Assembly (NCBI GenBank): GCA_963832715.1 | Contig: CAWHVB010000001.1 | Span: 124,001-188,000 of the forward strand | Length of the DNA stretch: 64,000 nucleotides | Direction: 5' to 3' | Origin: DATFVA01 sp963832715 | GTDB lineage: Bacteria; Bacteroidota; Ignavibacteria; Ignavibacteriales; Ignavibacteriaceae | In this document: in pieces, positions 36,650-46,114 of the stretch | Layout of the letters: each line of letters begins with the position of its first letter | How positions within the stretch are numbered: the first letter of the stretch is position 1 | Program-made: the position numbers and the translations under genes | The notes under the pieces: model-generated | Databases searched by the model: none | Seen by the model: the letters and a program-made list of their open reading frames with translations, nothing else | What the model was told of the DNA's origin: nothing

Positions 36650-37744
36650 TTATTGTCCGAAAGAAATACCTACGGCTTTTGCCGCAAATACTGCCTGATC
36701 ATCGGGTTTTACCAGTTTCTGCCGTGCAATGGCATCTTCTATTTTTACATTCCTGATCTCGCTCCCTTTGAGCGCAACCATTCTGTCGAATTTCTTCCTG
36801 CTTGCAAGGTCTATTGCGTATGCACCGAATTTAGTCGACAATATTCTGTCATATGCAGTGGGACTCCCTCCCCTCTGCAGATGCCCTAATACTGTTACTC
36901 TGGTCTCTCTTCCGGTGTTCTGCTCGATCTTCTTGGCTACTACTTCCCCGATGCCGCCAAGCTGGTTCGGATCATGCCTTTTGATGTCCTGACCTTTTAC
37001 TACTAATCCGCCGTCCTGCGATTTGGCGCCTTCGGCTACGCAGACAAGACTGAATTTTTTTCCCTGAAGTTCACGTTCCTTAATCTTATTATAGATCTTA
37101 TCCCACGAGAAAGGGATTTCCGGTATCAATATAATATCGGCGCCTCCTGCAAGACCTCCGTTCAAGGCAATCCATCCGGCATACCGTCCCATTACTTCTA
37201 CAACGATTACACGGTGATGGGATGATGCGGTTGTATGAAGTCTGTCGAGCGCCCACATTACAACATATACAGCCGAGTCGTGTCCAAAAGTCATATCGGT
37301 TGCTTCAAGATCATTATCGATGGTCTTTGGTACTCCTATCACATTCATTCCCAGGGCCGACATTTTATTGCAGATGTGCATTGTGCCGTCACCGCCGATT
37401 GCAATTAATGCATCAAGGTTCCAGGCCTGGTAATTTTTCAGTGCGTCCTGTGATTTATCGAATATTTCAATTCTGCCGTCGCGATCAACGGGCCAGTGGA
37501 ATGGATCTCCTTTGTTGGAAGAACCCAGCACAGTTCCCCCTCTTGCCAGTATACCTGAAACATCATCATTTTTAAGTTCTTTTGCTCTTCCTTCTACCAG
37601 GCCTTCGAAGCCGTCTCTTATTCCGAATACAGTCATTCCGTAATCCTGTGCGGGCTTCGTTACCCCGCGGATAACGGCATTTAGTCCGGGACAATCGCCT
37701 CCGCCTGTTAATATTCCAATTCTTTTTACCTTTCCTGCCGGCAT
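36650..37744 (-). CDS. pfkA: 6-phosphofructokinase
   Basis: 364 residues. Catalyses phosphorylation of fructose 6-phosphate in glycolysis. Motifs: TGGGDCPGLNAV at the N-terminus, IGGDGTMH (Gly at E. coli position 104, as in ATP-dependent enzymes), PKTIDNDLEATD (catalytic Asp; Lys at position 124, more typical of pyrophosphate-linked or mixed clades), MGRYAGWIAL, and GHLQRGGSPTAYDR. The pair Gly104/Lys124 places it in the longer, group III-type PfkA rather than the short E. coli type; I would call it ATP-dependent. The stop lies beside the tRNA cluster; the gene stands alone. Confidence 0.95.
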   Translation of the reverse strand: MPAGKVKRIGILTGGGDCPGLNAVIRGVTKPAQDYGMTVFGIRDGFEGLVEGRAKELKNDDVSGILARGGTVLGSSNKGDPFHWPVDRDGRIEIFDKSQDALKNYQAWNLDALIAIGGDGTMHICNKMSALGMNVIGVPKTIDNDLEATDMTFGHDSAVYVVMWALDRLHTTASSHHRVIVVEVMGRYAGWIALNGGLAGGADIILIPEIPFSWDKIYNKIKERELQGKKFSLVCVAEGAKSQDGGLVVKGQDIKRHDPNQLGGIGEVVAKKIEQNTGRETRVTVLGHLQRGGSPTAYDRILSTKFGAYAIDLASRKKFDRMVALKGSEIRNVKIEDAIARQKLVKPDDQAVFAAKAVGISFGQ

Positions 37745-37880
37745 TTTATTCCTTCACTTTTTAAATATAGATCGGCTTTAAATATAATATTTTTGAATGA
37801 CGTTTGAAGAGAGGATGGAGGATTTATTTTTAGGATTTTTTTTATAGCGGAATACTGTTTAGGTTTACCTATGTTTTCTT

Positions 37881-37901
37881 AAGCCGAACAGCGTTCGGCT
37901 T
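37881..37901. repeat. Short perfect hairpin
   Basis: AAGCCGAAC-AGC-GTTCGGCTT, a 9-bp stem with a 3-base loop; CGGCTTTACAGG recurs 20 bp downstream. It lies between pfkA and the lipoprotein gene, downstream of the latter on the minus strand, and could be its terminator or an extragenic palindrome. Confidence 0.5.
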
Positions 37902-37934
37902 TACAGGAGCGAACGGCGATCGGCTTTACAGGTA

Positions 37935-38369
37935 TTAATAGTGATCCTCGTATTCAACTTTGCCCTCTTCTGTAAATTTCTTTTCATAGCTGAGCCGGCC
38001 TTTATCGTATTTCTGGATCCGCTCGGTTTTTCCGTCCTGGTAGTATCTTCGTGATTCACCGTTTATAACGCCGTTATCATAATGGGCAACAATTCTTAAT
38101 TGTCCGTTCGGATAATAAGCTTTCAGATCTCCCTGCATTTTATCATTGATAAAATTTACTGTGGAAGCAATGTTTCCATTTTCAAAGTAATATTTCTGCA
38201 CGCCGTTCTTTTTGCCGTTTTCCATTGTTGTCGTCGATTCGAGTTTGCCGCTGTCATAATACGTCTTCTCAATATTCCCCTCGTCGGGATTATTCTTACT
38301 TTCCTGGCAGCCTGCTGCAACAGAAAAGAGAGTAAAAATGACGATAAACTGGAATGAAACTCTGAACAT
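37935..38369 (-). CDS. MORN-repeat-variant lipoprotein
   Basis: 144 residues. Lipoprotein signal with lipobox VAAGC, then five or so MORN_2-type repeats (YYDSGKLESTTTMENGKKNG, YYFENGNIASTVNFINDKM, YYPNGQLRIVAHYDNGVING, YYQDGKTERIQKYDKG). YwqK-like proteins of this build are membrane-anchored; a function is not established, though some act as antitoxins to neighbouring toxins. No toxin partner is visible. Single gene. Confidence 0.85.
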   Translation of the reverse strand: MFRVSFQFIVIFTLFSVAAGCQESKNNPDEGNIEKTYYDSGKLESTTTMENGKKNGVQKYYFENGNIASTVNFINDKMQGDLKAYYPNGQLRIVAHYDNGVINGESRRYYQDGKTERIQKYDKGRLSYEKKFTEEGKVEYEDHY

Positions 38370-38529
38370 CTTAATTCTCCGTAAAATTCTTTATTCGGTA
38401 CAAAAATTAAAAAAATGAAAGCCTAAATTAAAGGCGAAGAGCGAAGGACGGAGTAATGGAGGAATGATAAAAGGAATCGTAAACTGGTTGAGTGATGTGA
38501 ACGGTGTTGACATTCATATCATTCAATTC

Positions 38530-39219
38530 TTAAATATTAAGGTACTCATTCCAGATTTTATAAAGCTGCCAGGTAGCATAAACATCTTCTCCGCAGTATA
38601 CAGCTATATCCTTTACCCTGCCTGATTCATAAAGATCCTTAACGTCCATTCCTGTGATGCCTTTTGATTTGGGAGATTCAATTCCGAAAGCGCTGCAGTA
38701 AAAATCCAGGTTGAATTTCCTCGTCAGACCCGAAAAAGTAAGCTGATCAAGGAGATCTATATGGTACGACTGATCATACCTTTTCCCGATAAGATTTTTA
38801 GATGGCTTAACCTTCAGCATTGCAGATCTGATCATAAGAAAAGGAGCATCAAACCCCCTCCCGTTGAAAGTAATGACCTGGCCGGCAACGTCCGCAATCC
38901 TCCAGAACGACGTTAACATTTCTTTTTCATCAACCGCTTTGTATTGAACTTTCTTTTCATCGGATGACCATTCTTCTCCTGAAGGATCATTATAATAAAC
39001 AAACATCTTTTCTTTTTCTACATCGAAAATTCCGATAGCAACTACGCTTGCAGTATACGGATAGAGACTGGTATACCTTACAGCTTCTTCCCGTTTTTCT
39101 TTCCGCAGTGCTTCAGTAGGTTCTTTTTCTGCGTACCTGAGAAGATATTCCTGCTGACTTTCAGTTAATGATTCAAATGGGCGGCAGCAGGTTTCAATAT
39201 CAAAAACGATTCGGCGCAT
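38530..39219 (-). CDS. Predicted 3'-5' exonuclease, PolB-like DEDDy type
   Basis: 229 residues. ExoI motif FDIETCC near residue 6, ExoII region TFNGRGFDAPFL, and ExoIII YCGEDVYATWQLY, the DEDD pattern of a B-family polymerase-like exonuclease (DNA_pol_B_exo2 family). It should remove nucleotides from the 3' end of DNA or RNA with two metal ions. No polymerase domain is attached. It lies just after the thioesterase gene on the same strand (12 bp), so the two are probably co-transcribed with ltaE. Confidence 0.85.
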   Translation of the reverse strand: MRRIVFDIETCCRPFESLTESQQEYLLRYAEKEPTEALRKEKREEAVRYTSLYPYTASVVAIGIFDVEKEKMFVYYNDPSGEEWSSDEKKVQYKAVDEKEMLTSFWRIADVAGQVITFNGRGFDAPFLMIRSAMLKVKPSKNLIGKRYDQSYHIDLLDQLTFSGLTRKFNLDFYCSAFGIESPKSKGITGMDVKDLYESGRVKDIAVYCGEDVYATWQLYKIWNEYLNI

Positions 39220-39231
39220 TCTCTCCCCAAA

Positions 39232-39678
39232 TTATTCTTTGATTATTTTAACTTCTCCCTCAAAGGATTTTACTTTCTCATAGAAGAATTCCGGCAGTGC
39301 CATCGATTTCCTGGTCTTCGGGTCTACCTGGACAACAACTCCGGAGCCGTCCACTATAATTTCATTCGTTCTTTTATTTTCAATAATGTGGTCAAATCCG
39401 TATGAAGAGTTTTTAATGTAAGAAATTCTCGTGTAGATGTTCAGCTCATCATCATAGTGTGCATGTCCGCGGTAATTGATTTCGTTCCTTACCATAAAGA
39501 ATAACCTGCCGTCTGAAAAAATACCGCCTTCCGGCATCAGGCCGGCGGCTTTGATGTATTGAAGTCTTGCGTGTTCAAAATAGTTAATGTATACAGCATT
39601 ATTGCATACACCGAGCATATCTACTTCATTAAAACGGACAGTTACCGTTATCTTATGTTTGAATTCAGCTTTATCCAT
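39232..39678 (-). CDS. 4HBT-family acyl-CoA thioesterase
   Basis: 148 residues from the ATG at 39678, one base after the ltaE stop, which makes the earlier in-frame start unlikely. Hot-dog fold signature: TVRFNEVDMLGVCNNAVYINYFEHAR, with the catalytic Asp in the conserved FxxxDxxGxxxNxxY segment. It hydrolyses acyl-CoA thioesters; YbgC/FadM-like. Substrate unknown. Operon with ltaE. Confidence 0.88.
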   Translation of the reverse strand: MDKAEFKHKITVTVRFNEVDMLGVCNNAVYINYFEHARLQYIKAAGLMPEGGIFSDGRLFFMVRNEINYRGHAHYDDELNIYTRISYIKNSSYGFDHIIENKRTNEIIVDGSGVVVQVDPKTRKSMALPEFFYEKVKSFEGEVKIIKE

Positions 39679-39679
39679 C

Positions 39680-40714
39680 TTAATTGAATACTTCCCTGAT
39701 AATTTTACAAGCCTTGTCTGTCTCATCGAAGCTGACGTCCAGGTGAGTAATTGCCCTGAGCGAATCGATTTTTCCCACCGAGATTAAAAGTCCTTTTTCC
39801 TTACAGGCAGCAATTGCCTTTTCGACAGTCATCTTCAAAGGTCTGAATATCAGTATGTTCGTCTGTACAGCATCCATATTTATCTCGAGTGATGAGATCC
39901 CGGATATTGTTTCGGCAAGGATTTTTGCTTTCCTGTGATCTTCTTCGAGCCTTTCAATATTGTTCTTCAAGGCGTACAAACCGGCCGCAGCTATAATTCC
40001 CGCCTGCCTCATTCCCCCGCCCCAGGCTTTTCTAACTCTGAATGCTTCTTTAATAAATTCTTTTGTTCCCGCAATGATAGATCCAACCGGCGCACCGAGA
40101 CCTTTGGAAAGACAGCAGGAGATCGTATCGAAATGTTCCGCATAGTCCTTTACCGGAATTCCCGAAGCAATGGATGCATTCCATATTCTTGCTCCGTCCA
40201 GGTGATAGTAAAGATTATATTTTTTTGCAAGCTTTCCGAGTGCGGCAATATTATCAAGAGGGTGAATCGTACCTCCCGCCCTGTTATGAGTGTTTTCCAC
40301 TTCGATAACTTTTGTCTTCGGCATATAATAAGCGCTGGCGGGACGGATAAAAGGCTCCACCTGTCCGGGTGTAATTACGCCGCTCTTCCCGTCGATCGGG
40401 GAAAGCTGAATCCCGCTTAGGGCTGCAGGAGAACCCGATTCATAATTAAATATATGGGAATCTCTTTCACAGATTACTTCATCTCCCGGGTTTGTTAAGA
40501 CGTTAAGACATACCTGGTTGCCCATTACACCGCTCGACACAAACAGAGCAGCTTCTTTTCCCAAAAGTTCTGCAGCATATTCCTGCAGTTTATTCACCGA
40601 GGGGTCTTCCTGGAAAACATCGTCGCCTACTTCTGCTTCATACATTGCCTTACGCATCGCTTCAGATGGACGGGTAATGGTATCGCTTCTTAAATCAATA
40701 AATTTTTCTGACAT
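39680..40714 (-). CDS. ltaE: Low-specificity L-threonine aldolase
   Basis: 344 residues of the PLP fold-type I family. Start IDLRSDTITRPSEAMRKAM is typical; PLP-binding Lys in SCCLSKGLGAPVGS; DGARIWNAS contacts the cofactor; HLDVSFDETD near the end. It cleaves L-threonine or L-allo-threonine to glycine and acetaldehyde. Complete. It is first of a three-gene run with the thioesterase and exonuclease. Confidence 0.93.
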   Translation of the reverse strand: MSEKFIDLRSDTITRPSEAMRKAMYEAEVGDDVFQEDPSVNKLQEYAAELLGKEAALFVSSGVMGNQVCLNVLTNPGDEVICERDSHIFNYESGSPAALSGIQLSPIDGKSGVITPGQVEPFIRPASAYYMPKTKVIEVENTHNRAGGTIHPLDNIAALGKLAKKYNLYYHLDGARIWNASIASGIPVKDYAEHFDTISCCLSKGLGAPVGSIIAGTKEFIKEAFRVRKAWGGGMRQAGIIAAAGLYALKNNIERLEEDHRKAKILAETISGISSLEINMDAVQTNILIFRPLKMTVEKAIAACKEKGLLISVGKIDSLRAITHLDVSFDETDKACKIIREVFN

Positions 40715-40745
40715 TTTTATACTATATTTTTTGAATTATGATTAG

Positions 40746-42440
40746 TTAAAGATTGAATTTTTCTTTCAGTTTTTTAAGAATGATTATTCCTATAACCCAT
40801 AAAGAGAAAACCGAACAGAGTGTCGGTATAAGTGAATGGGTTTTTGTATAAAAGGTTTCACCTGTTTCAACAGGAACATCCTCTACGATGATATCTTTGG
40901 TGAACATCTTTGACTGTATTTTTGTAATGCCAAGCGGATTGATATAACAGCTTATGCCTCCGTTTGCGGCCCGCAGTACAGACCTCCGGTTCTCGACTGC
41001 CCTGAGCACCGACATTTCCTTATGCTGATATGGCCCGCTTGAATTTCCGTACCAGCTGTCATTTGTTACAACCGTAATCAGCTGAGCTCCTTTTTTAACG
41101 AATGATGCAACAAAATCGGGATAAATTGATTCGTAGCAAACCAGCCCGTTCAGCTTCAGCGTATCCTGGCTGCCCGTTTCATTTTTAATCTTAAGAGGAA
41201 CAGTAAATACTAAAGTATCCTTGCCTACGTTCCATCCTGTGATTCCTACTCCCCATTTTATCAAATCTCCTAAAAATGGAAAAGTATCTACGAAAGGTAC
41301 TCTTTCACCGAAGGGAACGAGCTTCATCTTACCGTATCTCTGAATTTCTCTTGTGTAAGGAGAAAAAAGGAAAATCGCATTATATGTTCTGTAATAAAAA
41401 TTACCATTCGGATTGTACTTTGAATCTGCCGGCAGTCCGGGACCTTTTTCGTCATACCGGATATCAGGCATCCCCGAGAGGATATAAACACCATTCTCCC
41501 GTGTAAAATCAAATATAGAATCCTGTGCATTCCTGTAAAGACCGCTCATTAAAAAAACAGGCAGTGCAGTTTCCGGCCAAACGACTAACTCAGCGCCTTC
41601 TTTAACGGCTTTGCGGGACATCTCCAGATAACTGTGTGTCAGCTGATCAACACTTCCGCCGCTCCATTTTTCCCAGGGATCGAGATTCGGCTGAATCAAT
41701 CCTACCCGCACTGTTTTGTTTGAAATCTTAAAGGTATTCAGCCTGTATGCCCCGTAAATAATCATAATTAAAATCAGAGTGATACCCAAACCGAAGTGCA
41801 GGAACGAATACTTCCTTTTCAGCGGATAAAAAGACAGGCCCTTGTAAAGAAGGACATTTATGAATACTACAATAAGAGATAATCCCAGAGTGCCCACAAT
41901 ATCCGCTGCCTGAATGAAACTTGTAAAATGAGGCAAACCGTTGCCGAGTGTCAGCCAGGGAAAGCTTAGATCGGTAAGCATGTATACATATTCATAACTT
42001 ACCCAGAAAAGCGGAAAAAGAAACAACGTAACCCAGGCAGGAAAGATCTTTCTTGAAAAATAAAGCAGCGTAGAGGGTATAAGAAAGAAGACAGGATTGA
42101 CAAACAGAAGAAGCGCACCGGATATCATTAGAAAAGGATCGGACTCCTTCTGCCAGCTTCCTACCCAGTAAATTGTAATCAGTCCGAAAACAAATGCCGT
42201 CAGGTAAGTTGCTGAATTTATTTCGAGCAGTTTTCCGCGTCTTTCAACGACAATAAAATAAGGAACCAGCGCTATCAGCATTAAAATAGTAAAAGGAAAC
42301 GGAAAGGGGGGAAAAGAAACCCCGAGAAAAATACCGCTGAGAATTAAAAGAAGCCTGTCTTTTCTCCTTAGCTTTTTTTCTTCTTCAGTTATAAACGGTT
42401 TGTTTTTCCAGAAGAAAATTTTCAATGTTTTGCTTTCCAT
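40746..42440 (-). CDS. lnt: Apolipoprotein N-acyltransferase
   Basis: 564 residues. N-terminal block of six or so membrane segments, then a nitrilase-like catalytic domain in the periplasm with Glu (VVWPETALPVF), Lys (KMKLVPFGERVPF) and Cys (NGLVCYESIYP), then a C-terminal membrane segment. It adds the third acyl chain to lipoproteins, in keeping with the lipoproteins seen in the window. The ATG overlaps the dedA stop. Confidence 0.93.
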   Translation of the reverse strand: MESKTLKIFFWKNKPFITEEEKKLRRKDRLLLILSGIFLGVSFPPFPFPFTILMLIALVPYFIVVERRGKLLEINSATYLTAFVFGLITIYWVGSWQKESDPFLMISGALLLFVNPVFFLIPSTLLYFSRKIFPAWVTLFLFPLFWVSYEYVYMLTDLSFPWLTLGNGLPHFTSFIQAADIVGTLGLSLIVVFINVLLYKGLSFYPLKRKYSFLHFGLGITLILIMIIYGAYRLNTFKISNKTVRVGLIQPNLDPWEKWSGGSVDQLTHSYLEMSRKAVKEGAELVVWPETALPVFLMSGLYRNAQDSIFDFTRENGVYILSGMPDIRYDEKGPGLPADSKYNPNGNFYYRTYNAIFLFSPYTREIQRYGKMKLVPFGERVPFVDTFPFLGDLIKWGVGITGWNVGKDTLVFTVPLKIKNETGSQDTLKLNGLVCYESIYPDFVASFVKKGAQLITVVTNDSWYGNSSGPYQHKEMSVLRAVENRRSVLRAANGGISCYINPLGITKIQSKMFTKDIIVEDVPVETGETFYTKTHSLIPTLCSVFSLWVIGIIILKKLKEKFNL

Positions 42441-43034
42441 TTTTTAAATATAAATCTCAGCAATATAAAAGCGGCAGCAGCTCCCGTAATTATCCATGCT
42501 CATATTGCTGTACGTTGAAAGATAACGGTCAATTACTTCAATGTTGTTCCCGAATATAACACCGAGATAAATAATTATTGCATTCCAGACAAAAGCGCTG
42601 ATGGCAGCAAGGATTGCAGTCTTCTTAAATTCAAGTTCGCTGAGACCGGCAAAGAATGAAATAACCGAGCGGGTTCCCGGAAGAAACCTGTTTGCAAGTA
42701 TTATCCAGTATCCCCATTTTTTGAACCAGAGTTCCACTTTTGTAAGTCCTTCAACCGAAATAAATTTTATTTTGCCCTGCTGTATAACCTTTCTGTCGAG
42801 CTGGGTGCCTATATAGAACAACGTCATAAAGCCGATCACGCTGCCGACGGTTGTAAATAAGAGAGTAGGTATAAAGTGAAGTTCACCTGTACCGATAAGC
42901 GACCCCCCGACAACAATAACAAGATCGCTGGGAGACGGGGGAAACACATTCTCAATAAATGAAAAAAAGAATAGTGCGATATAGATCCAGAACGGAGTCA
43001 GCTGTGAAATGAAATCGAGGATATGTTCAATCAT
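42422..43034 (-). CDS. DedA/SNARE-associated family membrane protein (one frame break)
   Basis: About 203 residues. Family signatures SFIENVFPPSPSDLVIVVGG and the later NRFLPGTRSVISFFAGL. Relatives flip or scavenge phospholipid carriers such as undecaprenyl phosphate. The frame breaks near 42495; the restored frame reads WIITGAAAAFILLRFIFKKW and ends at 42422, overlapping the start of lnt by 19 bp. The ispF stop lies 2 bp before the ATG. Confidence 0.88.
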
Positions 43035-43036
43035 AC

Positions 43037-43525
43037 TTAAGCGTCTTTAATTAAAAGTACGGTTGAAAAAACTGCAGCTCCTTCTTCCCTCCCGACAAAT
43101 CCCAGTTTCTCATTGGTTCCTGCTTTCACCGAAACCTGATCCAGGGCAACACCAAGGATTGATGAAATATTTTCACGCATCTTTATGATGTAGGGTGCAA
43201 TTTTGGGCTGCTGCAGGGAGATCATCGCATCGATATTCCCGAGCGAATAACCTTTCTGCCTGACAAGTTTATACGTCATTCTGAGAAAAGTAGAACTGTC
43301 TGCATCTTTATATTTCGGATCAGTATCCGGAAAGTGCTGTCCTATATCGCCCAGGGCAAGAGCACCGAGCATAGCATCGGTAATTGAATGGAGCAGGACG
43401 TCGGCATCTGAATGTCCCAGCAGTCCCTTTGGATGCGGAATTTCTATTCCGCCCAAAATTAATTTGCGTCCAGTGGTCAGGGCATGTACATCAAAACCAA
43501 ATCCGGTTCTGAATTGCTGGTTCAA
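43037..43525 (-). CDS. ispF: 2-C-methyl-D-erythritol 2,4-cyclodiphosphate synthase
   Basis: 162 residues, normal length. Metal-binding DVHAL near the N-terminus (DxH), GHSDADVLLHSI with the third ligand, KAGTNEKLGFVGREEG near the C-terminus. It is the fifth step of the non-mevalonate isoprenoid pathway. The ATG overlaps the acylphosphatase stop (4 bp), so translation is coupled. Confidence 0.96.
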   Translation of the reverse strand: MNQQFRTGFGFDVHALTTGRKLILGGIEIPHPKGLLGHSDADVLLHSITDAMLGALALGDIGQHFPDTDPKYKDADSSTFLRMTYKLVRQKGYSLGNIDAMISLQQPKIAPYIIKMRENISSILGVALDQVSVKAGTNEKLGFVGREEGAAVFSTVLLIKDA

Positions 43526-43806
43526 TACCTTATCTCAAAATGTGTGAATTCATTTTTACTTTCTCCCCACTCTATTTTGCAGTTCTTAACCGCTGCATGT
43601 GAAGGACCAACCTTTATCCTCTTGAATAATTCCTCTATCTTTGCTTTGTTTCCTTCAACTACCGTAAGAACCTCACCTGAAAAAAGATTTTTTGCATAAC
43701 CGTTAAGGCCGAGACTTTCAGCATTTTTAATAATAAAGTACCTGAATCCCACACCCTGCACAAGCCCGTTCGCAATGATCTCCGCACGTTTTTCACTATT
43801 AGTCAT
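43522..43806 (-). CDS. acyP: Acylphosphatase
   Basis: 94 residues. Signature GLVQGVGFRYFI with the catalytic Arg and GYAKNLFSGEVLTVVEG with the catalytic Asn. It hydrolyses acyl phosphates. It overlaps both neighbours by a few bases. Confidence 0.94.
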   Translation of the reverse strand: MTNSEKRAEIIANGLVQGVGFRYFIIKNAESLGLNGYAKNLFSGEVLTVVEGNKAKIEELFKRIKVGPSHAAVKNCKIEWGESKNEFTHFEIRY

Positions 43807-44713
43807 ACCGCATGTTCATTTTTTTATCTATTAACTCCGATACCAGCAGTCCTGAAAATATAAGAGCACCGCCAATAAATCCAAAATTAGATATTTTTTC
43901 CCTCAACACAAAAAAAGCTACGGCGGCGGCAAATATCGGTTCAAAGGAATATATAATGCCTGCTCTTGCCGGAAGTATCAACTTCTGGTACTTAGTCATT
44001 ATAATAGTTGTTACGATAGTTGCAAGTATTGATGTGTATCCCACGGCGAAGAGCAAATTTACAGTTAACTCAATATGCGGGGTTTCGAGACCGAAAAATG
44101 AAAGTATGACCGCGAATAAAATACCGCATACGCCCGTAACGGCTATCTGTATAAAAACCAGGGGTCTGAAGTCATACTTCCTGCTGATTATATCGAGGTA
44201 CACAACATAGAGGGAGAAAAAGAAAGCGCAGAGCAGAGTAAAGAAATCCCCGAGGTTAAATCCTTCACCTATCTCCGAAAATACCGAAAGGAGTGAGGTC
44301 CCGCTGCTTGAAAGAAAAATCAGTCCGATTATTACCAGGATGATCCCGGCTACGCTTCCCTTCGATGGAAGTTTTTTTTCGATAATGATCTGAAGAAGCG
44401 GGGTAAAAAGGACAAAAGATCCGGTTATAAACCCCGACTTGGTAGCAGATGTATAATTTAGTCCTATTGTCTGGGTTGAGAATCCCAGGAAATAAAAAAC
44501 CCCCAGCAGAATACCGCCAAGAAGGACGTTCTTTGATATCCCTTTTAGCGCTTTAAAGAGGAAAGGCAGTAGTATAAGTGCGGCCAGTGTGAAGCGCAGC
44601 GAGATGAATATCAACGGCGATACATCATTTAAGGCACTCTTGATTATAGTAAAAGTAGCACCCCAGATCAGGGTAGCAGTAATAAGAGCAGTTTCGCCTT
44701 TAAATTTCATCAT
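43799..44713 (-). CDS. EamA-family drug/metabolite exporter
   Basis: 304 residues with ten membrane segments in two EamA repeats (ALITATLIWGATFTIIKSAL, and again FAVGYTSILATIVTTIIMT and PIFAAAVAFFVLREKIS). Substrate cannot be read. It overlaps acyP at its end and lies 27 bp after era. Confidence 0.9.
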   Translation of the reverse strand: MMKFKGETALITATLIWGATFTIIKSALNDVSPLIFISLRFTLAALILLPFLFKALKGISKNVLLGGILLGVFYFLGFSTQTIGLNYTSATKSGFITGSFVLFTPLLQIIIEKKLPSKGSVAGIILVIIGLIFLSSSGTSLLSVFSEIGEGFNLGDFFTLLCAFFFSLYVVYLDIISRKYDFRPLVFIQIAVTGVCGILFAVILSFFGLETPHIELTVNLLFAVGYTSILATIVTTIIMTKYQKLILPARAGIIYSFEPIFAAAVAFFVLREKISNFGFIGGALIFSGLLVSELIDKKMNMRYD

Positions 44714-44740
44714 ACGAACAGTGTGCCTGATTGGAGGAAC

Positions 44741-45655
44741 TTACTCACCTTTCTCCTTTTCGTGCGAGTATCCGAATGAACGCAGCATCTTTTCATCTGT
44801 ACGCCAGTTTTTTCTCACTTTCACGCGAAGTTCAAGATAAACTTCACGCTGCAGGAATTCCTCGATAGATTTACGGGCGATCTCTCCCAGTTTTTTAATA
44901 GCTGCACCCTGCTTCCCTATAATAATTCCTTTCTGCCCCTCCCTTTCAACAACGATCTCTGCATCTATATAGTCTTTGTTTGATTCTCTTTCTTTAAAAT
45001 CATTGATCAATACTTCCACAGAGTATGGAATTTCTTCATGGTAAAGTTCAAGTACTTTTTCTCTTATTATCTCAGAGACAAAAAACCTCTCATTCTCATC
45101 TGCGACTATATCGTCCGGGTAAAACTTAGGATTTTCGGGAAGCAGATCTACCATTTCCACAAGAACTTTCTGAACATTATAATTTACACTTGCGGCGAGG
45201 GGAATAACGCTCTTAAATAATCCTTTCCCTTCAAATTTAGAAAGCATCACCGTTACAACTTCCTGGCTTAAGAGATCTACTTTATTCATAAGTAAGATCA
45301 CGGGAACGCCCGATTCCATAACTTTTTTAATTTCAGGAAGCGACAGAAGTTTTTCCCCTTCAGGATCATCACTCGCATCAATAATTAATAGAAAAATATC
45401 GGCATCTCTGATTGAACGGTTGACATCATCCATCATTTTTTCCTGAAGCAGATACGACGGCTTCAGGATCCCGGGGGTATCAAGAAATACTATCTGGTAA
45501 TTTTCCTCTGACAAAATGCCAAGAATTCTTTTCCTGGTCGTCTGGGGTTTCTCATTTACAATCGAGATCTTCTGGGCCAGCAATGCATTAAGCAAAGTCG
45601 ATTTACCTGCATTAGGCAGCCCCAGTATTGCAGCATATCCTGCTTTAGTTTCCAT
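44741..45655 (-). CDS. era: GTPase Era
   Basis: 304 residues. G1 GLPNAGKSTL, switch/G2 KPQTTRKRI, G3 DTPGI, G4 NKVD, G5 ASV; C-terminal KH domain with IIGKQGAAIKKLGEIARKSIEE. It binds the 3' end of 16S rRNA and aids small-subunit assembly. Complete. Confidence 0.97.
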   Translation of the reverse strand: METKAGYAAILGLPNAGKSTLLNALLAQKISIVNEKPQTTRKRILGILSEENYQIVFLDTPGILKPSYLLQEKMMDDVNRSIRDADIFLLIIDASDDPEGEKLLSLPEIKKVMESGVPVILLMNKVDLLSQEVVTVMLSKFEGKGLFKSVIPLAASVNYNVQKVLVEMVDLLPENPKFYPDDIVADENERFFVSEIIREKVLELYHEEIPYSVEVLINDFKERESNKDYIDAEIVVEREGQKGIIIGKQGAAIKKLGEIARKSIEEFLQREVYLELRVKVRKNWRTDEKMLRSFGYSHEKEKGE

Positions 45656-45669
45656 CTTATCTCTTCATT

Positions 45670-46005
45670 TTATTGAATAACTACGGCCGTTCCGCTTGCA
45701 CTTACCATCAGCATATTCCCCGTACCTCCGCCTATAGTTTCGTAATCAAGGTCGACGCCTATAACGGCATTTGCTCCCATAGCCTGCGCATTTTCCATCA
45801 TTTCCGCAACTGCTATATCCTTTGCCCTCCTGAGCTCTTTTTCGTATGCGGCAGACCGTCCGCCTACAATATCCCTTATCCCGGCGAATATATCCTTAAA
45901 GATATTTGCACCCATGATCGCTTCACCGGATACGAGTCCGAAATACTGTGTAATTTTTTTACCTTCGACTACATTAGTTGTGGTTACGAGCATTTTTTCA
46001 TCCAT
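45670..46005 (-). CDS. YbjQ/UPF0145 family protein
   Basis: 111 residues. Signature MLVTTTNVVEGKKITQYFG, GANIFKDIFAGIRDIVGGRS and MGANAVIGVDLDYE. Pentameric small protein of unknown function, sometimes called heavy-metal-binding. 14 bp upstream of era on the same strand. Confidence 0.92.
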   Translation of the reverse strand: MDEKMLVTTTNVVEGKKITQYFGLVSGEAIMGANIFKDIFAGIRDIVGGRSAAYEKELRRAKDIAVAEMMENAQAMGANAVIGVDLDYETIGGGTGNMLMVSASGTAVVIQ

Positions 46006-46114
46006 TATTGAAACATATCCTGTAAAATACTAAAATGGCGTGAATTTTTTGTGAGAATAATTGGGTTTAATTGCAGCAGATTCACCCTGAATAGGAATAG
46101 AAGGCAGAATTAGA

